The notes below the pieces were generated by a model. That model made no database searches. It had not been told where the DNA came from and saw only the letters and a list, made by a program, of their open reading frames with translations. 64,000 nt of DNA, taken from Avimicrobium caecorum. Its GTDB lineage: Bacteria; Bacillota; Clostridia; Oscillospirales; Ruminococcaceae. Where the stretch lies: positions 25,227 to 89,226 of the forward strand of contig CAJFNJ010000004.1 in NCBI GenBank assembly GCA_904394705.1. The letters are read 5' to 3'. Both the position numbers and the translations under genes were made by a program. This document shows, piece after piece, positions 50,996 through 59,622 of this stretch. Positions within the stretch are counted from its first letter, which is position 1. The number at the start of each line of letters is the position of its first letter.

Positions 50996-52579
50996 TTATC
51001 GGGGGATCAGGATCTCAAAGACAGTGCCGCCAGCCCCGGTTTCCGGAGAGAGCCGGAGGGTCCAGCCATGGGCTTCGATGATCTTCCGGGAGATTGCCAG
51101 GCCAAGGCCGCTGCCTCCCTTGGAGCGGGACTGATCGCCCACCGTAAACGGGGTGAACAGATCCTTGCGCAGGGCTTCGGGAATGCCGTTGCCATTGTCC
51201 GCCAGGCGCAGCAGGACAGCGGAGCCGGTCTGGATCAGCGAGACCCGGATGCGGGTGCCCAGCCGGTTGTGCCGCAGGGAGTTGCCGAGTATATTGTCCA
51301 GGGCTCTGCGCATCTGGAAGGGGTCCAGACGGCAGGGAAGGCGCAGGGTTTCGGGAATATCCACCTCCAGGGAGAACCCGGCCAGATCGATTTCATTGAA
51401 CTTGTCTGCGAGGTATTCCCGCAGGAATTCACACAGGTCGGTTTCCACCGGTTCCAGACGGAAGTCGGGGTGTTCGGTCTTGCTGTACTCATAGAAGCTG
51501 TTGATGAGCTCGGTGAGAGCATCGGCCTTTTTCCCGATGATCTCCAGGTACTGGGGCAGATCCTCCTCCGATACCTTTCCGTCCCGGACAGCGCTGATGT
51601 AGCCGGAAATCACAGTGATGGGCGTTTTCAGGTCGTGGGAGAGGTCGGTGAGCATCTTGATGCGCTGTTCTTCCAGACGCCGGGTCTCGGCCTGGCTTTC
51701 GGTGAGCTGCCGGGCCATGGCATCAAAGCTGCGCCCCAGCTCCTGGATCTCCTCCGGGCCTCCGCAGGCGGCGGCAGACACCGGTTCCCCGGCTCCCAGA
51801 CGGCGGATGGCATCTCCCAGCCGGGTGAGCGGACGGCGGAAATGCCGGTTGAGCAGCACAATGAAGAGCAGCGTCACCCCGCAGTACAGCGGAATGGTGA
51901 GCAGCCAGAGACGCCCTGCCTTGTCAAAGGCAGCCTGGAAGTCGGCGTCGGAATAGCTGGACAGCAGGAGCAGTACCGTCACCGGGGCGCCGGAGGAGTC
52001 CTGGGCGGATTTCCGGTAGAGCGTATACTGGCTGGACCAGCGGTTGGTGAGCAGTTCCAGTTCCCGCTGGGTGTAGTCGGTTTTGCCGGGGATCAGGCTG
52101 GTGCCGTCCAGCACATGCAGATCCTCGTCCAGGATCATCACCTCGGTCTGGGTCAGGTCGTCCTCCAGCATCAGATTCCGGATCACGATCCAGCACTGCT
52201 GACCGTCCTGGGCCTCAAACGGCACAGCGGATACAGTATCCCCGGCGTCAAAATCCGCAACGCACAGCAGTTCGTCCGGGGTCTGGATGGCGGGAATCCG
52301 GCTGGTGGAAACATACAGGGGCTGTCCCTGGGCATCCAGCACGGCAAAGCCTCCGGAGGGCCCCAGATACCGCCGGGTGTCTATATCGGCGTATTCGCCG
52401 TTCCGGAACTCCCGGGACTGGAACAGGGCATCCGGGTCGGGAATATGCAGCAGGTCCACATAGAGGCGGTCCCAGAGATGGTAGAATCCAAAGAAGAGCG
52501 CAAGCAGCACCAGCGTGAATGCCAGATAGTAGCGGGCAAACAGCAGGGAGATGCGCCGGGTGGGTCGGTTATTTTTCAA
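50996..52579 (-). CDS. sensor histidine kinase (second system)
   Basis: A 527-aa kinase. An N-terminal helix (YYLAFTLVLLALFFGFYHLW) is followed by about 190 extracytoplasmic residues, a second helix (LWLLTIPLYCGVTLLFIVLL) and HAMP. Then come the phospho-accepting His in LSHDLKTPITVISGYISA, the N-box LDNILGNSLRHN and the G-box GGSGLGLAISR. The start appears to be TTG 52579, which overlaps the response regulator gene by 11 bp; no ATG lies early enough to keep the first membrane helix. Confidence 0.9.
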   Translation of the reverse strand: MKNNRPTRRISLLFARYYLAFTLVLLALFFGFYHLWDRLYVDLLHIPDPDALFQSREFRNGEYADIDTRRYLGPSGGFAVLDAQGQPLYVSTSRIPAIQTPDELLCVADFDAGDTVSAVPFEAQDGQQCWIVIRNLMLEDDLTQTEVMILDEDLHVLDGTSLIPGKTDYTQRELELLTNRWSSQYTLYRKSAQDSSGAPVTVLLLLSSYSDADFQAAFDKAGRLWLLTIPLYCGVTLLFIVLLNRHFRRPLTRLGDAIRRLGAGEPVSAAACGGPEEIQELGRSFDAMARQLTESQAETRRLEEQRIKMLTDLSHDLKTPITVISGYISAVRDGKVSEEDLPQYLEIIGKKADALTELINSFYEYSKTEHPDFRLEPVETDLCEFLREYLADKFNEIDLAGFSLEVDIPETLRLPCRLDPFQMRRALDNILGNSLRHNRLGTRIRVSLIQTGSAVLLRLADNGNGIPEALRKDLFTPFTVGDQSRSKGGSGLGLAISRKIIEAHGWTLRLSPETGAGGTVFEILIPR

Positions 52580-53243
52580 AGCGGTACCCCAATCCTCTCA
52601 CAGTGACCAGACGGGCAGGCTTGCGGGGGTTGTCCTCGATCTTTTCCCGCAGCTTGGAGATATGCACCATCATGGTGTTGTCGTCGTTTTCGTAATATTC
52701 GCCGTTGATGGCTTCGCTGAGCTGAACCCGGGTGAAGATCCGCCCCGGAGAGCGCATCAGCACCGAGAGCAGCTTATATTCAGTGGGGGTGAGCAGCACC
52801 GGTTCTCCGTCCTTGGTGACGGTGCAGGTCTCGGGATTCAGGGTCAGCCCGCCAGCGGAGTAGACTGCCGTCCGGGAACGGTCGCTGCGGCGCAGATGTG
52901 CCTTGACCCGTGCCACGATCTCCAGCGCGTTGAACGGCTTGGCGATATAGTCATCCGCTCCCAGGTTGAGCCCCAGGATCTTGTCATTGTCCTGGTTCCG
53001 GGCGGACAGGATCAGGACGGGAATGTCGCTCTGCTGCCGGATGGCCCGTACCACGGCAAAACCGTCCAGCTTGGGCATCATGATGTCCAGGATCACCAGA
53101 TCCGGCGAACCATTCCGCACCGCAGCCACTGCGGATTCGCCGTCGGCAGCCTCCAGCACCTCATAGTTTTCGCTTTCCAGATAGAGCCGGAGAATATTGC
53201 GGATATCCGCTTCATCTTCGGCAATGAGAATGGTTTGTTTCAT
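52569..53243 (-). CDS. OmpR-family response regulator (second system)
   Basis: A 224-aa regulator with receiver motifs IAEDEADI, VILDIMMP (phospho-Asp) and IAKPFN. A winged-helix effector domain ends in MVHISKLREKIED and TVRGLGYRFEK. ATG 53243 lies 7 bp after GGAGG. It pairs with the kinase it overlaps. Lying directly upstream of the exporter operon, it is the best candidate to bind the direct repeats at 50888-50918. Confidence 0.95.
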   Translation of the reverse strand: MKQTILIAEDEADIRNILRLYLESENYEVLEAADGESAVAAVRNGSPDLVILDIMMPKLDGFAVVRAIRQQSDIPVLILSARNQDNDKILGLNLGADDYIAKPFNALEIVARVKAHLRRSDRSRTAVYSAGGLTLNPETCTVTKDGEPVLLTPTEYKLLSVLMRSPGRIFTRVQLSEAINGEYYENDDNTMMVHISKLREKIEDNPRKPARLVTVRGLGYRFEK

Positions 53244-53476
53244 AGCGGCTCCTCCATCCGGCATGGGCCTGGGCCAGATGCGCTCCGGGCCATTGCCTTT
53301 CTCCAGAATTCTCGCTCACACAGTTCCGGGGCTTTCCCGGTCAAGCCCATTATATACGATAACCCGCATCCGGCGCAATGCGGTTTCGGATGATCGGCTC
53401 TGAAAATGCCGTTTTTATGGCGGAACAGAAATTTCCAGAAGATACAGTTTTTATATTTCCGGGATACATTTTGTTG

Positions 53477-53482
53477 TATAAT
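53477..53482 (+). promoter_or_regulatory. -10 box of the Hsp70 gene
   Basis: A TATAAT lies 64 bp before GTG 53546, without a good -35 match. No CIRCE or HrcA-type repeat is seen, so heat regulation is not indicated. Confidence 0.45.
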
Positions 53483-53545
53483 GGAGGAAGTGTGGAGGGC
53501 ATTTCCGGACGCCCGTCCAGACAATGGAAAGGAGGGCGTGATCCA

Positions 53546-55264
53546 GTGGCAATCATCGGAATCGACCTGGGGACAACCAATTCCCTGGTGAGTATATATC
53601 GGAACGGGCACGCAGAACTGCTCCCCAATGAGTGGGGCGAATTCATGACCCCCAGCTGTGTCGGGGTGCTGGAAGATGGGACTGTGACGGTCGGCGCAGT
53701 AGCAAAGGAACGGCTCATCACCCATCCGGAGGAAACAGCGGCCTCATTCAAAACCTGGATGGGGACGCAGAAGGAATATATCCTGGGCGGCAGACGGTTC
53801 CTGCCTCAGGAACTGTCGGCCCTGGTGCTGCGGAAGCTGGCCCAGAACGCCCGGGAAGCCCTGGGGGAGGAGATCGAAGAGGCGATCATCAGTGTGCCGG
53901 CCTATTTCAACGACAATCAGCGCTGTGCCACACGGCTGGCAGCGCAGCTGGCGGGACTGCCGGTCAAGCGGCTCATCAATGAGCCATCGGCAGCGGCACT
54001 GTATTACAGCCAGAGCCGGGCGCAGAGCGAGTGCCGCCTGCTGGTCATCGACTTCGGCGGCGGTACGCTGGATGTCAGCGTTGTGGACTGCTTTGAGAAT
54101 ATGGTGGAGATCGTTGCCATCGCCGGCAACAACCATCTGGGCGGCAACGACATCGACCAGGCCATTGCCGGATATTTCTGCGGCCAGACCGGGCTGGTCT
54201 GGAGCGCTCTGGACCCCCAGCAGCAGCGGCAGCTTCTGGCTCTGGCGGAACGGGGCAAGATCGCCCTTTCCAGTGCCGGGGACCGCAGCTGTATGCTGGC
54301 CTGTGAGATCGGCCCGGAGCTTTACAGTGTGCCGCTGGACTCCCATATCCTGTCTGAGATCTGCCAGCCGGTATTCCAGAAGGTGCGGGAGGTGATCGTC
54401 CGGGCAGTCCGGGACAGCGAGATCCCCATCTCCGCCATACAGGATGTGGTGCTGGTGGGCGGATCGTCCCAGCTGGGCGTCTTTGTGGACTATCTTGAGG
54501 AGCTGTTCTCCAGGCGTCCCACCCTGGCGGAGCATCCGGAACATACCATGGCGCTGGGCGTGGGAATGTATGCCGGCATTAAGCAGCGGGACGAGGATCT
54601 GCGGGAGATCGTCATGACCGATGTGTGTCCTTTTTCCCTGGGAGTGGCCTCCTATAACGACCTGCAGGACCTCAATCCCCACATGGCAACCCTGATTCAG
54701 CGCAGCAGCATCCTGCCTGCCCGCCGCACCGAGCGGTTCTATACCCTGTCCCCGAACCAGCGGCGCATCCGGCTGGAGATCTATCAGGGGGAGAATTACT
54801 ATGCTTCGGAGAATCTCCGGCTGGGCGAACTGACTGTTTCGGTGCCGCCGGATGAGCCGGGTAAGCAGTTTGCATCGGTCACCTTTGCCTATGACATCAA
54901 CGGCATCCTGGAGGTGACAGCCCAGAGCAGCGGCGGCGACATCCGCCGGACCGTGATCCTCAATCCGCAGCTCAACTGGTCGGAGGAGATCCGGCAGGCT
55001 CTGGAACGGCTCAATGCCCTGCCCGATCCGGCCCGGAGCGAAGAGGAGGATCTCTGGCTTCTCTCCCGGGCGGAACGGCTGTTTGCCGAACTGTCGGACA
55101 GCCGCCGGGCAGAGGCAGCGGCGATCATTCAGTGCCTGCAGGAGGCAATGCAGTCGGGCAGTCCGACCCGGCTGGCCCGGGAACGGGAACGGCAGCGGGA
55201 GCATCTGGAAGAGCTGGAACGCTGGGCTCAGCGGGATATATGGGACGATTTTGATGGACAGTAA
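53546..55264 (+). CDS. HscC-like Hsp70 chaperone
   Basis: A 572-aa Hsp70. The ATPase domain has phosphate loop 1 IGIDLGTTNSLV, SVPAYFNDNQR, INEPSAAALYY, phosphate loop 2 VIDFGGGTLDVSV and the adenosine motif VLVGGSSQLG. The beta-sandwich substrate domain follows (LGVASYNDLQDLNP onward), then a short helical lid. It is about 40-60 residues shorter than DnaK, as are HscC proteins. GTG 53546 is the likely start, 11 bp after AAAGGAGG. It lies 12 bp from the J-like gene, so the two should work together. Confidence 0.9.
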   Translation: MAIIGIDLGTTNSLVSIYRNGHAELLPNEWGEFMTPSCVGVLEDGTVTVGAVAKERLITHPEETAASFKTWMGTQKEYILGGRRFLPQELSALVLRKLAQNAREALGEEIEEAIISVPAYFNDNQRCATRLAAQLAGLPVKRLINEPSAAALYYSQSRAQSECRLLVIDFGGGTLDVSVVDCFENMVEIVAIAGNNHLGGNDIDQAIAGYFCGQTGLVWSALDPQQQRQLLALAERGKIALSSAGDRSCMLACEIGPELYSVPLDSHILSEICQPVFQKVREVIVRAVRDSEIPISAIQDVVLVGGSSQLGVFVDYLEELFSRRPTLAEHPEHTMALGVGMYAGIKQRDEDLREIVMTDVCPFSLGVASYNDLQDLNPHMATLIQRSSILPARRTERFYTLSPNQRRIRLEIYQGENYYASENLRLGELTVSVPPDEPGKQFASVTFAYDINGILEVTAQSSGGDIRRTVILNPQLNWSEEIRQALERLNALPDPARSEEEDLWLLSRAERLFAELSDSRRAEAAAIIQCLQEAMQSGSPTRLARERERQREHLEELERWAQRDIWDDFDGQ

Positions 55265-55276
55265 GGAGGAATACCT

Positions 55277-58200
55277 GTGAATATATGGGAGATTTTGGGG
55301 ATCGAGCCGACCCGGGATCAGGGCGCTGTCCGCCGGGCGTATGCGGCAGCGGCGGCGCGGTACAATCCCGAGGAGCATCCGGAGGAATTTCTGGCGGTGC
55401 GTCAGGCGTATGAACAGGCGCTGGCTTTTGCCCGGAGCGCGGAGGAGCCGGTGGAAGTGCCGGAGCTCACCATGTCAGAGCAGCCGTTGCCTGCCATGGA
55501 ACCTGAGAGCCGGACAGCAGCTACCGGCGGCTTTACGCTGGAACTGGAGCCGGAAGGCAGCAGACAGCCGGACTTTCCGGCGCTGGAGCGGTTCCGGGAA
55601 CTGTATGCGTCCAAACAGCGCCGGGACCGCAAACAGTGGGATCTCTGGTTCACCTCGCCGGAGTTCCTGGCGGTCTATCGTGACCCGGCGTTTACCGCTG
55701 CCCTGCACCAAGCTGTGGAGGAGCTGAAGAAGGAATTTCCGCTCTGCAAGGAGTTCCAGACAGCACTGGCAGTGGCATACCGGTACCGGGCGATTGTCTA
55801 TCAGGACCACACTGAATTTGAGCTGGAAGAGGGCGCCGGCTTTGAAGGGCTGCAGGAGATACTGCAGATTGCGGTCCAGGGGTCGCTGGTGCGGAAACTC
55901 CAGGGCAATGATGTCACACTGTCGGTGGCCTATACGGACTACGAGGAGCTGATGGATCTTGCCCGGAACGGCGTATGGAACAGCCAGACGCTGGATCAGC
56001 TGCACTGGATTCTCAACAGGTACCTTATGGCACACCTGCGGGAGAAATCCACGGGCAATATCAAGACTGAGCGGTGTGTGATTTCCCTGCGCATCCTGGA
56101 ATTCTATTTTGACAGCCAGCCGCTTCCGGAGGAGGTCTATGAAGTGCTCTGGCGGGTGCTGAGCCTTGACTCGGTGAAGATGGGCCGTGCCAAGCTCTTC
56201 TATGGGCGGCTGCGTGAGATCGTGGAGCAGAAGGCGCCGGCAGTCTGTGAGGAACAGGAGCGCTTTGTGGAACTGCGCACCGCCTATCACGATCTGGGAT
56301 CGGATATTCCGTGGGTGGGCGGCGATGATTCGCCCCGGGGCCGGGAATTGGTGGAGCAGTTTCTGGCCCGGGAGGACTTCCAGCGGGCGATCCGCAGCCG
56401 TTCCTTTGTGCGGGAGGAGATGCTTCCCCACTGGTGCAGCTGGTACATCCACCCGTATCTGATCCGCCGGCTCTCCGAGATCTTTGAGGCGGACCCGACC
56501 CTGCCCTATGCCCGGGAGGTCGTACAGAGCGTCCGGGAGGCAGAAAGACAGCACGAGCTGGATCTCCAGCGCAGGGAGGAGCAGGAGCGTCTGGCGCAGC
56601 GGGCTTTGGAGGAGATCCGTCCGGAGAACTGCACCCTGTCCGATCCGCTGTTCCTGCGCTATTTCCTCCAGACCGCCTTTTACTGGGCCGAGGGGCAGGG
56701 ACAGCAGAACCTGTACGGACTGCTGGAGCAGGACTTCCCCTCCAATGAGGGCTGGAACCGCCGTCTGGCACAGGAGAACTTTACCCGTACCATTCCGCTG
56801 ACTCAGACCATCACCGATGAACAGGGCCAGACCACCGAGCAGACCCTGGAAATACAGATCCAGTTCCACCAGTATTATGTGGAATACCGCCTGAACGGCG
56901 AGGAACTCTGCAATCCGCTGCTTCCGTTCTGGGGAATTTCCGGGATTGAGGACGATGAAATCTTTTTCCTGCTTCTGCCTGTACTTTCCGCGTATCAGGA
57001 CGAATATCAGGATGTGACAGCTTATCTGCGGGAGCGTCTGGAACATCTGCAGCTCCCGGAGGAACTGCCCGGCAGGATCGCCGAGGCTCTGGCGGGGGAA
57101 GTGGCCTGCCTTGCGCCCACAGAAAACGGGACAGCGATCCTTCGTCCGGCACGGTTCTACCGGGAAACGGAAACCGATTGCTGCTGCTGTGCCTGGTATG
57201 GCAATGGGCGTCTGCTGGTGTCCCGGCGCAAGGGGCAGGAGCTGGTGCTGCTGCAGGAATTCTGCCGCTGGGATGTGACTTCGCTGGATCAGGCAGCCAG
57301 AATTGCTCAGGATACCTTTGATGAGGTGTTCCAGCCGGCCCGTGACCTGGAAGGGATCGGGCTGTGCCGTCACCTCTATGTGGAGTACTCCGGCCTGCCC
57401 AGCGAGGAATATGAAGGGGAGGCCATCACTCCGGAACTGCTGGAACAGCTGCTTGAAAAGTTTGAGATCAAGACAGTCACCCGGCTGGAAGTCAACCATG
57501 AAATGGTGCTGCTCTGGAGCAAACGGAGCTTTTTCAACCGGGAGGTACCCGGTGTCTGTGCCCTGCTCCGCTTTGACGATACGTCCTCTTCCTGGGGGGC
57601 TCTGCTGTCCGACTGGAACAGCTATCTGTATGCGGAGGCCGATACGGTGCCCCAGATCCCGTTCCGGCTGGGCTTCCTGCCGGACTATGCGGTGCATCAG
57701 ACCCCCAAAAAGCCCATTGACGCGCTGGTGGCGCTTCTCCACGGTGTCAAGGACGGCAACGGCAGATGGAGCGACAAGGTCTACCTGTACAATCAGGAGA
57801 GCAGCTATTACTTTGCCAAACGGGCACTGGGCGGATTCTCCATCGAGCGGTCGGGCGGCCCGCTGCTGCGTAGAAAGTATGTGATCCCCAAGATTCCAAC
57901 CCGTTTTGCCTGGCGCCAGCCCGGCGGCCCGCTGACTGTGCAGGAGATGGACGCCGCAGCCAGATTTGCGCTCGTCGACCAGATGGCACGCTTTGAGCTG
58001 GGCGCCCTGGACTATCTGTCCATGACCTGGGAGTTCCCGGAGGAGGGGCCGGTGCATCTGGTGCTGCTGCATGAGCAGGACGATTCCGGGCGCCGGGACC
58101 AGCTGGTGCTGATCCGGGACAATGCCCAGAGCATTGAATACCTTGTGGGGAACAAGGAGGAGTATATGGAGCGGGAGGGCAAAGTCCCCAAGGCTTCCTT

Positions 58201-58396
58201 CGGAGGCCGTATGATCCCACGCTATCTGCTCCACTATGATTTTGTACTGATCCGGGACTTCCTGGATCTCTTCTTCCTCAGTCTGCCCCGGATTGATTCC
58301 CTGGTGCGGAATAACTACGCCGCCCTTGCCTACGGGCCCAAGCACCTCACCCAGCTGGGATTTGAGGAGCACCGGCGAAAACTCCTGGAGCCATAA
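55277..58396 (+). CDS. 1039-aa protein with N-terminal degenerate J domain
   Basis: Residues 3-55 align with a J domain (IWEILGIEPTRDQGAVRRAYAAAA, then FLAVRQAYEQAL). The catalytic HPD triplet is replaced by NPE (Asn30-Glu32). The rest, about 980 residues, is acidic, soluble and has no family I recognise; it includes helical stretches with paired Glu/Arg (VREAERQHELDLQRREEQERL). Similar J-like partners accompany HscC in other bacteria. It may dock clients onto the Hsp70 without full stimulation of ATP hydrolysis. Confidence 0.75.
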   Translation: MNIWEILGIEPTRDQGAVRRAYAAAAARYNPEEHPEEFLAVRQAYEQALAFARSAEEPVEVPELTMSEQPLPAMEPESRTAATGGFTLELEPEGSRQPDFPALERFRELYASKQRRDRKQWDLWFTSPEFLAVYRDPAFTAALHQAVEELKKEFPLCKEFQTALAVAYRYRAIVYQDHTEFELEEGAGFEGLQEILQIAVQGSLVRKLQGNDVTLSVAYTDYEELMDLARNGVWNSQTLDQLHWILNRYLMAHLREKSTGNIKTERCVISLRILEFYFDSQPLPEEVYEVLWRVLSLDSVKMGRAKLFYGRLREIVEQKAPAVCEEQERFVELRTAYHDLGSDIPWVGGDDSPRGRELVEQFLAREDFQRAIRSRSFVREEMLPHWCSWYIHPYLIRRLSEIFEADPTLPYAREVVQSVREAERQHELDLQRREEQERLAQRALEEIRPENCTLSDPLFLRYFLQTAFYWAEGQGQQNLYGLLEQDFPSNEGWNRRLAQENFTRTIPLTQTITDEQGQTTEQTLEIQIQFHQYYVEYRLNGEELCNPLLPFWGISGIEDDEIFFLLLPVLSAYQDEYQDVTAYLRERLEHLQLPEELPGRIAEALAGEVACLAPTENGTAILRPARFYRETETDCCCCAWYGNGRLLVSRRKGQELVLLQEFCRWDVTSLDQAARIAQDTFDEVFQPARDLEGIGLCRHLYVEYSGLPSEEYEGEAITPELLEQLLEKFEIKTVTRLEVNHEMVLLWSKRSFFNREVPGVCALLRFDDTSSSWGALLSDWNSYLYAEADTVPQIPFRLGFLPDYAVHQTPKKPIDALVALLHGVKDGNGRWSDKVYLYNQESSYYFAKRALGGFSIERSGGPLLRRKYVIPKIPTRFAWRQPGGPLTVQEMDAAARFALVDQMARFELGALDYLSMTWEFPEEGPVHLVLLHEQDDSGRRDQLVLIRDNAQSIEYLVGNKEEYMEREGKVPKASFGGRMIPRYLLHYDFVLIRDFLDLFFLSLPRIDSLVRNNYAALAYGPKHLTQLGFEEHRRKLLEP

Positions 58397-58440
58397 CCGG
58401 CAGGCACCGGTGCTTCCTGACAGAGTCGGGACTGCGGACA

Positions 58441-58875
58441 GGCGGCACGCTGGATGCCACCGATGAGGAGTGCATCGCCGCAGCAGAGCTTGCCAATGCC
58501 GATGGGTTTATCCATCGGCTGCCGGACGGCTACCAGACCGTGCTGACCGGAGATGGCGCCAACCTCTCCCAGGGACAGCGGCAGCTGCTGGCCATTGCCC
58601 GTGCCGCAGTGGCGGACCCGCCGGTGCTGATTCTGGACGAGGCGACCTCCTCCATCGATACCCGTACCGAGAAGCTGGTCCAGGAGGGCATGGACGCCCT
58701 GATGAACGGACGCACCACCTTTGTGATTGCGCACCGGCTGTCCACTGTGCGGAATTCCGACTGCATCATGGTACTGGAGCAGGGACGCATCATCGAGCGG
58801 GGCACACACGATCAGCTCATCGCGGAGAAGGGCCGGTATTATCAGCTCTACACCGGCAACGCCATCGGGGCATAA
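58441..58875 (+). pseudogene. 3' remnant of a multidrug-type ABC exporter
   Basis: The last 144 codons of an MsbA/LmrA-type half-transporter ATPase domain. It begins at about GGTLDATDEECIAAAELANA and has the signature NLSQGQRQLLAIARAA, Walker B VLILDEATSSID and H-loop IAHRLSTVRN. The membrane domain and Walker A are missing. The similarity stops within about 45 bp of the J-protein stop, where a recombination junction must lie. The first possible in-frame ATG would be far too late for function. Confidence 0.85.
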
Positions 58876-58890
58876 TCAAACCAGTTCAGA

Positions 58891-58929
58891 ACAACTGTGC
58901 AGCCATGTCTGTGCAGTTGTTTTCCTTTT
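58891..58929 (+). terminator. terminator of the truncated ABC exporter
   Basis: ACAACTG (58891-58897) pairs with CAGTTGT (58914-58920), followed by a T-rich tract. It is a leftover of the original gene and now may end the Hsp70/J operon. Confidence 0.7.
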
Positions 58930-59057
58930 AGCATAGTGCAGCTCGGAATTTTTGCCGGAAATCCGGCTACAACAAGCGGCAGTGCGCTATAATACATATT
59001 GATTTGAGTATGGTTTGGATGCTGATAGCGGGGATCTGCTGACGGCAGAGCGGGTCG

Positions 59058-59228
59058 ATGACGAAGGATGGCATATATCTGCTCACTGCGGACATTGATA
59101 CAGAGGGCGTGGAATGGACTCCGATTGGAGACGCCAGGCGGGTACAGGCACAGAATTTCCACAGAGCGCAGCAAAATGAAAGATCAGAGATTAAATTCTG
59201 CATTTTGTTTAACACTTCTAATGAGTAA
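59058..59228 (+). pseudogene. possible remnant of a surface-protein gene
   Basis: A 56-codon ORF with the segment GIYLLTADIDTEGVEWTPIGD. This matches a motif common in large cell-surface repeat proteins (YxLtaDIDl...eWtPIG). Similarity ends after that, the ribosome site is poor, and the ORF is isolated in a 395-bp stretch without other features. A TATAAT at 58988-58993 lacks a good -35. I take it as debris, not a gene. Confidence 0.35.
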
Positions 59229-59270
59229 ATCGAAGAATTGTCAGCGTTTCACAAAAATATGCCGGTGGGG

Positions 59271-59299
59271 TTGACAATGTAAAACCCACGGAATATAAT
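59271..59299 (+). promoter_or_regulatory. consensus promoter of the first T-box operon
   Basis: Perfect TTGACA (59271-59276) and TATAAT (59294-59299) are 17 bp apart. Transcription should start near 59306. Confidence 0.9.
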
Positions 59300-59305
59300 G
59301 CAAAA

Positions 59306-59590
59306 AAAGCGATGATAAGGAACCAGTAGCAAGAAGTCAGAATGCTCAGAGAGCCTCGGTTGGTGTGATGAGGTGCAGGATGTGCTTGTGAATTCCTCCT
59401 TTAGCTGACCGATGAAAGGGCAGTCTGCCTGTGTAGTCGGCTCCGGGTCCGCCCGTTATCGCGCAGGGTATTCTGCAAAAAAGGCACGATACCCGTCGAG
59501 GTCGGATTCCGTGAGGAGCCGATAAATAGAGGTGGTAACACGGGAATTTCTCCCGTCCTCTGAAATTTTATTCAGAGGACGGGATTTTTG
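59306..59590 (+). ncRNA. T-box riboswitch, predicted Phe specifier (UUC)
   Basis: Stem I has basal helix TAAGGA/TCCTTTA (59316-59321 / 59397-59403). The 5' loop carries AGTA (59325-59328) and the apical part carries AGAGAG...GGTTGGTG. The 7-nt 3' specifier loop is GAATTCC, giving specifier UUC at 59393-59395. The antiterminator T-box (AGAGGTGGTAACACGGGA) is near 59528. The terminator is CCCGTCCTCTGAA (59552-59564) with TTCAGAGGACGGG (59571-59583) and a T run. Uncharged tRNA-Phe should allow read-through into the lipoprotein gene at 59623. Confidence 0.88.
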
Positions 59591-59622
59591 TTTTGTCCTC
59601 GAAAAGAAAGAGGGTTATCTGT

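Noticed and set aside
55475..58372. A 965-codon minus-strand frame opposite the J-like gene
   Set aside because: No ribosome site or domain; the plus-strand frame has a J domain, normal codon use and coupling to the Hsp70 gene.
59306..59590. Tryptophan specifier (UGG) for the T-boxes, as expected of trpXYZ
   Set aside because: In both leaders the codon in the 7-nt loop between the basal and upper stem I helices is UUC or UAC, and no UGG lies in that position.
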